DNA from: Rhodobacter sp. 24-YEA-8
Lineage (GTDB): Bacteria > Pseudomonadota > Alphaproteobacteria > Rhodobacterales > Rhodobacteraceae
Direction: 5' to 3'
DNA length: 64,000 nt
Assembly (NCBI RefSeq): GCF_900105075.1
Contig: NZ_FNSK01000001.1
Location: 2,059,001 to 2,123,000 of the forward strand
Of the stretch, positions 37,165 through 46,166 are shown one piece after another. The notes under the pieces were generated by a model. The model saw nothing but the letters and a program-made list of their open reading frames with translations, had not been told where the DNA came from and searched no databases. Each line of letters starts with the position of its first letter. Within the stretch, counting starts at the first letter, position 1. Position numbers and translations under genes: made by a program.

Positions 37165-39003
37165 ATGCCAGCCTATCGTTCCAGAACCACCACGCATGGC
37201 CGCAATATGGCCGGGGCCCGCGGGCTCTGGCGCGCCACGGGGATGAAGGACAGCGATTTCGGCAAGCCGATTATCGCAATTGTAAATTCCTTTACCCAAT
37301 TCGTGCCCGGTCACGTCCATCTCAAAGACCTCGGCCAGATGGTCGCGCGTGAGGTCGAGGCGGCGGGCGGTGTCGCGAAAGAGTTCAACACCATCGCCGT
37401 CGATGACGGGATCGCGATGGGCCATGACGGGATGCTTTACTCGCTCCCCTCGCGCGAGATCATCGCGGATTCGGTTGAATATATGGTGAACGCGCATTGC
37501 GCCGATGCCATGGTCTGCATCTCGAACTGCGACAAGATCACCCCCGGCATGCTGATGGCTGCGATGCGGCTGAACATCCCGGCGATCTTCGTCTCGGGTG
37601 GGCCGATGGAGGCCGGCAAGGTCACGCTCGGCGACGGGCGCGAGGTCAAGCTTGATCTCGTTGACGCGATGGTGGCCGCGGCGGATGACAAAATGTCAGA
37701 CGCAGATGTGGATGCGATCGAGAAAGCGGCCTGCCCGACCTGTGGCTCGTGTTCGGGGATGTTCACCGCCAATTCGATGAACTGCCTGGCCGAGGCACTT
37801 GGTCTTGCGCTGCCGGGGAATGGCTCGACGCTGGCGACACATGCCTTCCGCAAGGGGCTCTTCCTGAAATCGGGGCGGATGATCGTCGAACTGGCAAAGC
37901 GCTGGTACGAGCAGGATGACGCGAATGTGCTGCCCCGCACCATCGCCAGCCGCGCAGCCTTTGACAATGCGATGGCGCTCGATATCGCGATGGGCGGCTC
38001 GACCAATACCGTGCTGCACCTTCTGGCCATTGCCCGGGAAGGCGGCGTCGATTTCGGGATGGATGAGATCGACGCGCTGTCGCGCAAAGTCCCCTGCCTG
38101 AGCAAGGTCGCGCCGAACGTGGCGGGCGTGCATATGGAAGATGTCCACCGCGCCGGCGGCATCATGTCGCTTCTGGGCGAACTCGACCGCGCCGGGCTGA
38201 TCAATCGCGACTGCCCGACCGTCCATTCCGAAACCATGGGCGAGGCGCTTGCCGCCTGGGATATCGCGGTGACGAACAACCCCGAGGCGCGGGAATTGTA
38301 TCTCGCAGCCCCCGGCGGGGTGCCGACGCAGGTTGCGTTCTCGCAAAGCTCGCTCTGGCCCAGCCTGGATACCGACCGCGAAAAGGGCGTGATCCGCTCG
38401 GTCGAACATGCTTTCTCGAAAGAGGGCGGCCTTGCGGTCCTGAAGGGCAATATCGCGCTGGACGGCTGTATCGTGAAGACCGCAGGCGTCGACGAGTCGA
38501 TCCTGAAGTTCTCGGGCCCCGCCGTGGTGTTCGAAAGCCAGGACGCGGCGGTCAAAGGCATCCTGAACAAGGGCGTCAAGGCCGGGGATGTCGTGGTGAT
38601 CCGCTATGAGGGGCCGAAAGGCGGGCCGGGGATGCAGGAAATGCTCTACCCGACCTCCTATCTGAAATCGCGCGGCCTGGGTAAGGCCTGTGCGCTGATC
38701 ACCGACGGGCGGTTCTCGGGCGGCACTTCGGGCCTTTCCATCGGCCATGCCAGCCCCGAAGCGGCAGCAGGCGGCACCATCGGCCTGGTGAAGGACGGCG
38801 ATCTGATCGAGATCGACATCCCGAACCGCACGATCACGCTCGCGGTCCCCGAGGCCGAACTGGCGGCACGGCGCGTGGAACAGGACCGTCTGGGCTGGAA
38901 ACCGGCACAGCCGAGAAAGCGCAACGTGACCACCGCGCTCAAGGCCTATGCCGCCTTTGCGTCTTCGGCCGATAAGGGCGCGGTGCGGATCCTGCCGGAG
39001 TAA
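37165..39003 (+). CDS. ilvD: Dihydroxy-acid dehydratase
   Basis: IlvD dehydrates dihydroxy acids in isoleucine and valine synthesis. The 612-residue protein starts with the family N-terminus [20 protein letters not shown]. It has iron-sulfur ligands in [12 protein letters not shown] and [19 protein letters not shown], the GNGSTLATH and [14 protein letters not shown] motifs, and the end motifs [14 protein letters not shown] and [22 protein letters not shown]. The frame is open upstream to 37078, but the start at 37165 fits the family. A strong terminator follows. No other ilv genes are near. Confidence 0.96.
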   Translation: MPAYRSRTTTHGRNMAGARGLWRATGMKDSDFGKPIIAIVNSFTQFVPGHVHLKDLGQMVAREVEAAGGVAKEFNTIAVDDGIAMGHDGMLYSLPSREIIADSVEYMVNAHCADAMVCISNCDKITPGMLMAAMRLNIPAIFVSGGPMEAGKVTLGDGREVKLDLVDAMVAAADDKMSDADVDAIEKAACPTCGSCSGMFTANSMNCLAEALGLALPGNGSTLATHAFRKGLFLKSGRMIVELAKRWYEQDDANVLPRTIASRAAFDNAMALDIAMGGSTNTVLHLLAIAREGGVDFGMDEIDALSRKVPCLSKVAPNVAGVHMEDVHRAGGIMSLLGELDRAGLINRDCPTVHSETMGEALAAWDIAVTNNPEARELYLAAPGGVPTQVAFSQSSLWPSLDTDREKGVIRSVEHAFSKEGGLAVLKGNIALDGCIVKTAGVDESILKFSGPAVVFESQDAAVKGILNKGVKAGDVVVIRYEGPKGGPGMQEMLYPTSYLKSRGLGKACALITDGRFSGGTSGLSIGHASPEAAAGGTIGLVKDGDLIEIDIPNRTITLAVPEAELAARRVEQDRLGWKPAQPRKRNVTTALKAYAAFASSADKGAVRILPE

Positions 39004-39024
39004 TCTGCGGCCAGGCCATGAACC

Positions 39025-39060
39025 AAAAAAGGCGGGTGATCCTCTCACCCGCCTTTTTCA
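39025..39060. terminator. Bidirectional terminator between ilvD and an MFS gene
   Basis: A perfect 14-base-pair stem around GGCGGGTGA (39026-39039 with 39045-39058), with A6 before and T5 after. Confidence 0.92.
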
Positions 39061-39069
39061 TTTTGCGTT

Positions 39070-40275
39070 CTATTTCGCCTGTGGCGCCTCATGGGTCTTT
39101 GCGTAATGGGCAAGGATGCCCAGCATCGCGATCCCGGCCACCGAAAAACCGATCGCCACGATCCCTGAAGACCGATAGCCCCAATGCAGCGCGAAGCCGG
39201 CGGCCAGCGGCCCAAGCGCGTTTGCCGCGTTAAAGGCCGCGTGGTTCATTGCCGCCGCCATGCTCTGCGCCTTGCCCGCAACATCCATCAGCCTGGTCTG
39301 CAGCGGCACAAAAACGCCCGAGCTCAGCCCGATCAGGAAGGCCGACAGGGTCATCTGCACCCAGTCGCCCACCGCGTAAGACGCATAGCCCTGCGCCAGG
39401 ATCATGAAGATCAGCAGGAGCAGCGCCGCTTTCATTGTGCCGAGCCGGATTGTCAGCCGGGCCGCCAGGATCGAGCCCAGCGTGATCCCCACACCAAACG
39501 TGGCCAGCATCAGCGTCACGCCCCAATCCGGCGGGTTCGCGGTCGCCAGCATCGCCGCCGAGAGGAAGGAATAGACCGCGAAAAGCCCGCCGCAGCCGAT
39601 CAGCCCCACCGCAAGTGTCAGAAGGACCGAGGGGTTGAACAAAGCCCGCAGCTCATCCATCGGGCGCGCATTGGGGTCAACGCCGACCCGTGGCGCCAGT
39701 TTCAGGATCAGCACCGCTGAAATCAGCGCGAGCACGCCCGGCAGCGCAAAGCCGAACCGCCAGCCAAGACCCTGGCCCAAAAGCGCCGCGAAAGGCACGC
39801 CGACGATATTTGCGACCGTCAGACCCAGCATGACCTGGGTGACGCCTTTCGCCCGCTGCTCGCGCGGCAGCGCATCGGCGGCAAAAAGCATCGCCACGCC
39901 AAGGAAACCACCATGCGGCATCCCGGCAAGGAAGCGCGTCACCAGCAGCGTCGAAAAGCCAGGCAGCACCGCCGCCAGCAGGTTCAGGACACCGTAAGCC
40001 GCAATCAGCCCGGCCAGGTAGCGCCGCCGGGGCAGTCTCGCGCCCAGAAACGAGGTCAGAGGAGCGCCTATGACCACGCCGAACGCATAGGCCGCGACGA
40101 CTTTGCTGGCCTCGGCCTCCGGCACACCAAGGTCTTTGGCATACCAGGGCAAAAGCCCCATCGAGGCGAATTCAGACGTGCCTATGGCGAAAGCGCCAAG
40201 GGCGAGCGCAAGGATCGCCCAGCTATAATCGGAAGAGCGGCCGGGCGCGGAAGAGCCACTGAGCGGCGGGGACAT
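39070..40275 (-). CDS. MFS transporter, AraJ-like drug/sugar efflux type
   Basis: The 401-residue protein begins with SWAILALALGAFAIGTSEFASMGLLPWYAKDLGV, the pattern of the DHA1/AraJ efflux permeases (G-T-x-E-F in helix 1). It continues through twelve predicted helices, with GMPHGGFLGVAMLFAADALP in the middle. Efflux of sugars or drugs is typical for this branch. The start MSPPLSG has AGGTG five bases upstream. No regulator is adjacent. Confidence 0.82.
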   Translation of the reverse strand: MSPPLSGSSAPGRSSDYSWAILALALGAFAIGTSEFASMGLLPWYAKDLGVPEAEASKVVAAYAFGVVIGAPLTSFLGARLPRRRYLAGLIAAYGVLNLLAAVLPGFSTLLVTRFLAGMPHGGFLGVAMLFAADALPREQRAKGVTQVMLGLTVANIVGVPFAALLGQGLGWRFGFALPGVLALISAVLILKLAPRVGVDPNARPMDELRALFNPSVLLTLAVGLIGCGGLFAVYSFLSAAMLATANPPDWGVTLMLATFGVGITLGSILAARLTIRLGTMKAALLLLIFMILAQGYASYAVGDWVQMTLSAFLIGLSSGVFVPLQTRLMDVAGKAQSMAAAMNHAAFNAANALGPLAAGFALHWGYRSSGIVAIGFSVAGIAMLGILAHYAKTHEAPQAK

Positions 40276-40469
40276 GGGGCACCTGATATGAAATGAGAAA
40301 CCGGAATCTGCCGGTCGGCCTTTTAGCGTTGTTTGCGATAACGGCGGGCGGCTGTCCATGGGCCAGTCTATGCGCGAATGCAGGGCAGGTTTGCAAAGGG
40401 CACAACGATGGACAAAACGCCCGTTCTCCAGGCAGGATTGTGCCACTCAGCCCCCCCGGTGCCCGCGCC

Positions 40470-42080
40470 TCAGCTCAGCCCCGGGCCCCCACCGGTGATG
40501 CGCAGAAAGCCAAAGCCATTGCCGTCCAGCCGCACAATACCGGGCGTCAGGCCAAGCCCCTGGGACGGGCCGGTCTGATGCCCCTCTCCGTCAAGACGCA
40601 GCCGGACCGCCTCCCTGCCAAGATTAAAGAGGCACAGAAGATCGCCGCGCAGGAAGGCCAGCACCGGATCGGGCGCAGTCAGGAAAGTGGTCTTGCCCGC
40701 GCGCAGCCCGGCTTCGGCGCGACGGAAGGCCAGCATGGCGCGGTAGCTTTCCAGGACGGAGCCGTGGGCGCCCTCCTGTGCGGCGACATTCCTCGCCAGC
40801 TGCGGCGCTTTCACCGGCAGCCATGGCGTGCCGGTGGTAAACCCGCCATTGGCGCTCGCATCCCAGACCATCGGTGTGCGGGTATTGTCGCGCCCGACCG
40901 GCGCCGGCCAGAAGGCAATGCCCTGCGGATCGGTCAGCTCCTCAAAGCTGAGTTCAGTATCGGTCTGGCCAAGCTCCTCGCCCTCCCACAGGCAGATCGA
41001 ACCCTCGAATGACAGCAACAACGCGCCCGCCAGTTTCGCAAGGCTGTCCTGGTCGACCGCATAAGGCAGCCAGCGCGTCACCTGGCGCGGCACATCATGA
41101 TTGGCAAAGGCCCACATCGGCCAGCCCTGGGGCGCGCCAGTGAAGAAAGCCTCGATCCGGTCGCGGAAATAGCCCGGGGTGAAGTTCCGCCCGAACATCT
41201 CGAAACTATAGCACTGATGCAGACGCCCCGGCGCGGTATAGTCACCCATCATCTGTATCGCGCGATGGGTATCGCCGACCTCGCCCACGCTCGCCGCGCC
41301 ATATTCATCCAGCAGCGCCCGGATCCGCCCAAGCCAGGCCAGGTTCTCGGGCCGGTTCTTGTCGAACAGGTGATCCTGCATGTCATAGGGATTGTCGGGC
41401 GGATCAGCGAGGTCACGCCAGTCGGCCGGATTGTCGCGCAGCTTCCGGTCGTGGAAATAGTAGTTCACGGTATCAAAGCGGAAGCCATCCACGCCGCGCT
41501 CCAGCCAGAAGCGCAGGACCGAGAGCGCCCAGTCCTGCACCTCCGGGTTGTGGTAGTTGAAATCGGGCTGCGATGTCAGGAAGTTATGCATATAGAACTG
41601 GCGGCGGCGGCCATCCCAGGTCCAGCCCGGGCCGCCAAAGACCGAAAGCCAGTTCGTCGGCGGCGTGCCGTCGTGGTCGGGGTCCACCCAGACATACCAG
41701 TCGGCGCGCGGATTATCACGCGAGGCGCGGCTTTCCGTGAAAAACGGGTGCTGATCTGACGAATGGCTGATCACCTGGTCAATGATGACCTTCAGCCCGA
41801 GGTCATGCGCCGTGGCGATCAGGGTGTCGAAATCGGCGAGTGTCCCGAAAACCGGGTCGATATCGATATAGTCTGACACGTCATAGCCCATATCCTTCAT
41901 CGGGCTTCGAAACACCGGCGAGAGCCAGACCACATCCACCCCGAGCCCCGCCAGATATGGCAGCCGCGCGGTGATACCGGGCAGGTCTCCGACCCCGTCG
42001 CCATTCGAATCCTGAAAGCTGCGCGGATAGACCTGATAGGTCACCGCGCCCTTCCACCAGTCACCCGCCGCTTTGCTCAC
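40470..42080 (-). CDS. aglA: Alpha-glucosidase, glycoside hydrolase family 13
   Basis: The 536-residue cytoplasmic enzyme has the GH13 set: YQVYPRSFQDSNGDGVGDLPGI, VIIDQVISHSSDQH, the nucleophile Asp in GFRFDTVNYY, the acid Glu in ASVGEVGD, and the stabilising Asp in FANHDVPRQ. It should split alpha-glucosides such as sucrose, maltose or trehalulose, as AglA does in rhizobia. A GTG start has GGAGGCGGGC before it. A LacI-type operator lies 31 bases upstream. The usual aglEFG transport genes are absent here. Confidence 0.92.
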   Translation of the reverse strand: MSKAAGDWWKGAVTYQVYPRSFQDSNGDGVGDLPGITARLPYLAGLGVDVVWLSPVFRSPMKDMGYDVSDYIDIDPVFGTLADFDTLIATAHDLGLKVIIDQVISHSSDQHPFFTESRASRDNPRADWYVWVDPDHDGTPPTNWLSVFGGPGWTWDGRRRQFYMHNFLTSQPDFNYHNPEVQDWALSVLRFWLERGVDGFRFDTVNYYFHDRKLRDNPADWRDLADPPDNPYDMQDHLFDKNRPENLAWLGRIRALLDEYGAASVGEVGDTHRAIQMMGDYTAPGRLHQCYSFEMFGRNFTPGYFRDRIEAFFTGAPQGWPMWAFANHDVPRQVTRWLPYAVDQDSLAKLAGALLLSFEGSICLWEGEELGQTDTELSFEELTDPQGIAFWPAPVGRDNTRTPMVWDASANGGFTTGTPWLPVKAPQLARNVAAQEGAHGSVLESYRAMLAFRRAEAGLRAGKTTFLTAPDPVLAFLRGDLLCLFNLGREAVRLRLDGEGHQTGPSQGLGLTPGIVRLDGNGFGFLRITGGGPGLS

Positions 42081-42457
42081 GCCCGCCTCCTCACTGAACC
42101 CACTATATCCTGAAACGTTTCAAACCCGGCGAAGATGAAGCCCCCGCCATGGCGCGGGCCGCCGCATGGACATGCCGGCTGCAAAAGCACCTAAGGCGGC
42201 AGCTGCGTTCCGAAAGCGGGCCTCTGCGCGCTGTATGATAGGAACAGCCAGCATCCGCGCACATTCCGGCATTCCCGCGCCTCCGTCGCAGCTCCCCGTT
42301 TGCGCTCACATTCGCGCCGCCCGGTCGCGGGGGCAAGAGGGCAGGTCCGGTGAGGCTGACACGCGCCGGAACACGGGCGCTTGTATGCATCACAATTCAG
42401 CATTTGACGCCACCCGGGGCCCGGCGCAGGGTGCCGCGACGCGAGAAGGAATACCCG
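42081..42457. other. Divergent promoter region between aglA and an MFS gene
   Basis: This 377-base gap serves two divergent genes. Apart from the LacI-type palindrome near its left end I see no gene or RNA in it. Confidence 0.5.
42111..42122. promoter_or_regulatory. LacI-family operator TGAAACGTTTCA upstream of aglA
   Basis: A perfect 12-base palindrome with a central CG, the hallmark of LacI/GalR-family operators, lies 31 bases before the aglA start. No LacI regulator gene is in the window, so it must act in trans. Confidence 0.7.
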
Positions 42458-43711
42458 ATGTCACAGATGACCGCCGCCACCAAAGCCCCGCTGATGACCC
42501 CCGTTCTGATCGCGGGTTCGGTCATCCTGATGATCGGCTTCGCGATCCGCGCCTCGTTCGGCGTCTTCCAGATCCCGGTCGCGACCGAATTCCACTGGGC
42601 GCGCAGCGAATTCAGCCTGGCCATCGCGATCCAGAACCTCGCCTGGGGGATCGGTCAGCCGATCTTCGGCGCGCTGGCCGAGAAATTCGGGGATCGCAGG
42701 GCGATCATCGGCGGTGCCCTGCTTTATGCGCTTGGTCTTGTGCTGACGGCGATGGCCACCCAGCCCTGGCAACATCAGATGCTGGCAGTGATCATCGGCT
42801 TCGGGATCGCAGGCACCGGCTTTGGCGTGATCCTCGCAATCGTCGGCCGCGCCGCCGCGCCCGAGAACCGCTCGATGGCGCTCGGGATCGGCACGGCGGC
42901 GGGGTCGGCGGGCCAGGTCTTCGGAGCCCCCATGGCCGAGTTCCTGATGCAATATTATTCCTGGCAATGGGTTTTCGTGATCTTTGCCGGCGTGGTGCTG
43001 CTGTCGCTGTTCGCGCTGCCCTTCATCCGGTCTGAACATGTCGCCTCAAAGGCCGAGCTGGAAGAGAGCCTCGGCGAGGTCCTGCGCCGCGCCTTCAAAG
43101 ACCCATCCTACACGCTGATTTTCCTTGGCTTCTTTTCCTGCGGCTATCAGCTGGCCTTTATCACCGCGCATTTTCCGGCCTTTGTCACCGATTTCTGCGG
43201 CGCGATTGATCCCGGTGGATTTCTTGCGATGATCGGGATCACGACAACCTCTGCGCTCGGAGCGGTCTCGATTGCGGTGATCGGGTTCTTCAATATCGCC
43301 GGCACCATTTTTGCGGGCTGGCTGGGCAAGCGCTATACGAAGAAATACCTTCTGTGCGGCATCTATGTGCTGCGCACCATAGCAGCCGCGGTGTTTTTCC
43401 TGCTGCCGATCACCCCGGCCTCGGTCCTGATCTTCTCGGCGGTGATGGGCTCGCTCTGGCTGGCCACCGTGCCGCTGACCTCGGGACTGGTCGCGCATCT
43501 GTGGGGGCTGCGCTATATGGGAACGCTTTACGGTTTTGTGTTCCTGTCGCATCAGATCGGCGGCTTCCTCGGCGTCTGGCTCGGGGGCAAGATGTATGAC
43601 CTTCATGGCGACTATACCCTGGTCTGGTGGATCGGTGTGGGCGTGGGTGCGTTTTCCGCCCTGGTGCATCTGCCAATCCGTGAACGGCAACCGCTGACGC
43701 AACCGGCCTGA
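42458..43711 (+). CDS. MFS transporter, oxalate/formate or monocarboxylate type
   Basis: The 417-residue protein has twelve predicted helices with a long central loop (about 190-220). It shows the pattern of the OFA/MCT-like branch: IRASFGVFQIPVATEFHWARSEFSLA, NLAWGIGQPIFGALAEKFGDRRAI, and in the second half GWLGKRYTKKYLL and LTSGLVAHLWGLRYMGTLYGFVFLSHQIGGFLGVWLGG. Family members carry organic anions. AAGGA lies eight bases before the ATG. Repeat copy B follows the stop. Confidence 0.8.
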   Translation: MSQMTAATKAPLMTPVLIAGSVILMIGFAIRASFGVFQIPVATEFHWARSEFSLAIAIQNLAWGIGQPIFGALAEKFGDRRAIIGGALLYALGLVLTAMATQPWQHQMLAVIIGFGIAGTGFGVILAIVGRAAAPENRSMALGIGTAAGSAGQVFGAPMAEFLMQYYSWQWVFVIFAGVVLLSLFALPFIRSEHVASKAELEESLGEVLRRAFKDPSYTLIFLGFFSCGYQLAFITAHFPAFVTDFCGAIDPGGFLAMIGITTTSALGAVSIAVIGFFNIAGTIFAGWLGKRYTKKYLLCGIYVLRTIAAAVFFLLPITPASVLIFSAVMGSLWLATVPLTSGLVAHLWGLRYMGTLYGFVFLSHQIGGFLGVWLGGKMYDLHGDYTLVWWIGVGVGAFSALVHLPIRERQPLTQPA

Positions 43712-43729
43712 GCGGTAGCTGTTGAACCC

Positions 43730-43842
43730 GGGCAGAGGGGGCTCTGCCCCCTCGCGGCTGCGCCACCCTCCCCCGGGATATTTAGAGACAGATGAAATCA
43801 GCAAAGGCTTTTCATCTGTCTCTAAATATCCCCGCCGGAGGC
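43730..43842. repeat. Dispersed repeat, copy B (complete, with 23-base inverted arms)
   Basis: It begins with a small stem GGGCAGAG-GGG-CTCTGCCC. Then comes a perfect 23-base inverted repeat (43775-43797 with 43810-43832) enclosing 12 bases, and it ends in CCGCCGGAGGC. Compared with copy C, both arms carry the matching change (TTAGAGA for TTAAGGA and its complement), so pairing is kept. It lies between an MFS gene and asd. Confidence 0.85.
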
Positions 43843-43933
43843 TTCCCCGGCCGGAACACAGGCGCTGACAATGCCATGAGATATGCCCCCGTCGCCAAAC
43901 GCGCTTTACCACCTTGCCGCGATCAGATAAGGG

Positions 43934-43997
43934 GCCTCGTTCCCGGATGATCCGGGACGGGCTTACCCTGCGCGACTTGCAGGGTCAGGGTAACAGG
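43934..43997 (+). promoter_or_regulatory. Two hairpins in the asd leader
   Basis: TCCCGGAT-GATCCGGGA forms one stem, and ACCCTGC pairs with GCAGGGT for a second, just before the asd ribosome site AGGAGA. They could structure the leader RNA. No known riboswitch class is recognised. Confidence 0.35.
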
Positions 43998-44006
43998 AGA
44001 ACCCCG

Positions 44007-45029
44007 ATGGGCTATAAGGTCGTCGTCGTGGGAGCCACGGGCAACGTGGGCCGCGAAATGCTGAACATCCTCGCTGAACGCGAGTTCCCGGTGGACGAGA
44101 TTGCCGTTCTGGCATCGAGAAAGTCGCTGGGCACTGAAGTCAGCTTTGGCGACAAGACCCTGAAGACCAAGGATCTCGACACTTTCGATTTCACCGGCTG
44201 GGACATGGCGCTGTTTGCCGTTGGCTCGGATGCGACGAAAATCTACGCGCCGAAAGCGGCTGCCGCCGGCTGCGTGGTGATCGATAACTCATCGCTCTAC
44301 CGCTATGACCCCGACGTGCCACTGATCGTGCCGGAAGTGAATGCCGATGCGATCATGGGCTATACGAAGAAGAACATCATCGCGAACCCGAACTGCTCGA
44401 CCGCGCAGATGGTTGTGGCCCTGAAACCGCTGCATGACCGCGCGAAGATCAAACGGGTGATCGTCTCGACCTATCAGTCCGTGTCGGGCGCCGGCAAAGA
44501 AGGCATGGACGAGCTCTGGGAGCAGACCAAAGCGGTCTATAACCCGGTCCATGAAGTGCCGCCGAAGAAATTCACCAAGCAGATCGCCTTCAACGTGATC
44601 CCGCATATCGACGTCTTCCTCGACGATGGTTCCACCAAAGAAGAGTGGAAGATGGTCGCCGAAACCAAGAAGATCCTCGATCCGAAGATCAAACTCAACG
44701 CAACCTGCGTGCGGGTGCCGGTGTTTGTCGGCCATTCGGAAGCGATCAATATCGAGTTTGAAGAGCCGCTCGACTGGCAGGAAGCTCAGGACATCCTGCG
44801 CGAGGCGCCGGGCATCATGCTGATCGATAAGCGTGAGCCGGGTGGCTATATCACGCCGATCGAATCGGTGGGCGAATATGCCACCTATATCAGCCGCGTC
44901 CGTCAGGACCCGACCGTCGATAACGGCCTTACGCTGTGGTGTGTCTCGGACAACCTGCGCAAAGGTGCGGCACTGAACGCGGTGCAGATCGCAGAGACCC
45001 TGGGCAACCGGGTTCTGAAAAAGGGCTGA
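44007..45029 (+). CDS. asd: Aspartate-semialdehyde dehydrogenase
   Basis: Asd reduces aspartyl phosphate to the semialdehyde that feeds lysine, diaminopimelate, threonine and methionine synthesis. The 340-residue protein has the nucleotide motif VVGATGNVGREM at 8-19, the active Cys130 in ANPNCSTAQ, the QSVSGAGKEGMDEL region and a catalytic His in VFVGHSEAINIEF. The start MGYKVVVVGATG is fixed by family and an AGGAGA site; an open frame of 31 codons precedes it. A terminator follows 22 bases after the stop. Confidence 0.96.
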   Translation: MGYKVVVVGATGNVGREMLNILAEREFPVDEIAVLASRKSLGTEVSFGDKTLKTKDLDTFDFTGWDMALFAVGSDATKIYAPKAAAAGCVVIDNSSLYRYDPDVPLIVPEVNADAIMGYTKKNIIANPNCSTAQMVVALKPLHDRAKIKRVIVSTYQSVSGAGKEGMDELWEQTKAVYNPVHEVPPKKFTKQIAFNVIPHIDVFLDDGSTKEEWKMVAETKKILDPKIKLNATCVRVPVFVGHSEAINIEFEEPLDWQEAQDILREAPGIMLIDKREPGGYITPIESVGEYATYISRVRQDPTVDNGLTLWCVSDNLRKGAALNAVQIAETLGNRVLKKG

Positions 45030-45051
45030 TCCCTTTTCAGCTAAATGCGTG

Positions 45052-45090
45052 AAACGGCGCGGCAGAAAACTCTGCCGCGCCGTTTTCATT
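45052..45090 (+). terminator. Intrinsic terminator of asd
   Basis: A 15-base-pair stem around CGGCGCGGCAGA (45052-45066 with 45071-45085), followed by TTTTC. A smaller hairpin AAAAGGG-CTGAT-CCCTTTT overlaps the asd stop codon. Confidence 0.88.
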
Positions 45091-45136
45091 GTGCCCCAAT
45101 CCGGATCGCAGACCTGGGGGCCATGTCATGCGCCTC

Positions 45137-45349
45137 TCACATGCGGATACCGCGCGAAACTTCCGCGAGCGGCTGCCCCGCCGGGGCTGCCTCCGGCATG
45201 TCGCAGACCCGCTCGGCGTCTCCCCTTTCGCGCAGGGATCTGGTCAGCCCGAGGGTGGAGCCGAGCAGCGTCGTCGTGGCGGCCACCATAAAGCTGGCCT
45301 GGCCGAACATGGTGAGGGACTGCGAACGGCGGATCGGCTGTTCCGTCAT
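45137..45349 (-). CDS. Possible small single-helix membrane protein
   Basis: This 70-residue frame lies 37 bases downstream of the PspA-like gene on the same strand. It has one hydrophobic segment (MFGQASFMVAATTTLLGSTLGL), then a charged stretch and a polar tail. I do not recognise it. The ribosome site is weak, but position and the membrane segment suggest a partner for the PspA-like protein, by analogy with PspB/PspC (inference). It could also be a chance frame. Confidence 0.4.
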   Translation of the reverse strand: MTEQPIRRSQSLTMFGQASFMVAATTTLLGSTLGLTRSLRERGDAERVCDMPEAAPAGQPLAEVSRGIRM

Positions 45350-45386
45350 CGGGAGTGCTCACTGTTGGATCTCCCGGGAAATGCGA

Positions 45387-46061
45387 TCAGTTCTGGCGGG
45401 ATCTGAGACGGGCGAGCACGGCCGCCGCATCGGTTTCCAGCGCCGGGCCGCAGCCGGCGGCGGCCATGCGGGCACATATGGCCTCGGCGCTCTGGCAGCT
45501 GGTCAGCGCGGCAAGAGAGGTCTCGCTGACCTCGATGATCTGCTGGCGCTCCTGCAGCCGGGCCAGCCTCGCCTCGGCCTCGGTGATGGCTGCGGTCACG
45601 TCGGTCGCCATCTCCCCCCGCGGGCCCTGGTCTTCAGCCCCTGTCGCGATTTTCCTGCCGCAGTCCAGCTCACGCAGCCGCTGTTCGACCTCGGCGAGGT
45701 GGCGACGCAGGCCGGCAATCTCGCTCTGATCTGAGTCTAGCCCCGCCCGTGTCGCCTTGCGGTCACTCTCCAGCCTGGCAATGGCGGCGGCGCCCTCGCC
45801 CGCGAGGTCATCGCGGTCGATCGCCAGCGCACCGAGGCAGCGGGTCTCCAGATCGTCGATCCGTGCGTCGATCCGCATCAGCATCTGCTTATCACGAGCC
45901 GATCGGGCCGTCACCAGTGCCAGCGCGCGCTGCGCCGATTGCACCGCCACCGCGCAGTCGCTGATTTGCTGGCGCAGGTCCGCAAGCGCCCTCGCATCGC
46001 TGATATCCCGGGTCAGATCAAAGCTGCGGCAGCGGCTCAGGCGTCTCAGGGTCTTGAACAT
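45387..46061 (-). CDS. PspA/IM30-like coiled-coil protein
   Basis: The 224-residue protein starts MFKTLRRL and is almost entirely helical with heptad-like patterns (about 30-165: LADLRQQISDCAVAVQSAQR, then EIAGLRRHLAEVEQRLRELD). Size and build fit the PspA/IM30 (ESCRT-III-like) family, which coats damaged inner membrane. The match is by architecture and the N-terminus rather than strong motifs. GGAGGCGGAG precedes the ATG. It is divergent from a TetR regulator, with a palindrome 17 bases upstream of its start. Confidence 0.6.
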   Translation of the reverse strand: MFKTLRRLSRCRSFDLTRDISDARALADLRQQISDCAVAVQSAQRALALVTARSARDKQMLMRIDARIDDLETRCLGALAIDRDDLAGEGAAAIARLESDRKATRAGLDSDQSEIAGLRRHLAEVEQRLRELDCGRKIATGAEDQGPRGEMATDVTAAITEAEARLARLQERQQIIEVSETSLAALTSCQSAEAICARMAAAGCGPALETDAAAVLARLRSRQN

Positions 46062-46077
46062 CTCCGCCTCCGTGATA

Positions 46078-46147
46078 TGAACATCGTTCACGGCTCGCAT
46101 GAACCACAAACATGAACGACGTTCAAGAATAAAATGAACGATGTTCA
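46078..46147. promoter_or_regulatory. Three near-identical 13-base palindromes between the PspA-like gene and a TetR gene
   Basis: The sites are TGAACATCGTTCA (46078-46090), TGAACGACGTTCA (46113-46125) and TGAACGATGTTCA (46135-46147). Each has the same TGAAC/GTTCA arms around three bases. A lone half-site TGAAC lies at 46099-46103. Their place between divergent genes, one of them a TetR regulator, points to repressor operators for both promoters. Confidence 0.85.
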
Positions 46148-46166
46148 CAACAATTCGGAGCGCGAC

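Noticed and set aside
43934-43997. Known lysine or SAM riboswitch before asd
   Set aside because: The leader is too short and lacks the conserved cores of these classes; only two simple stems are visible.
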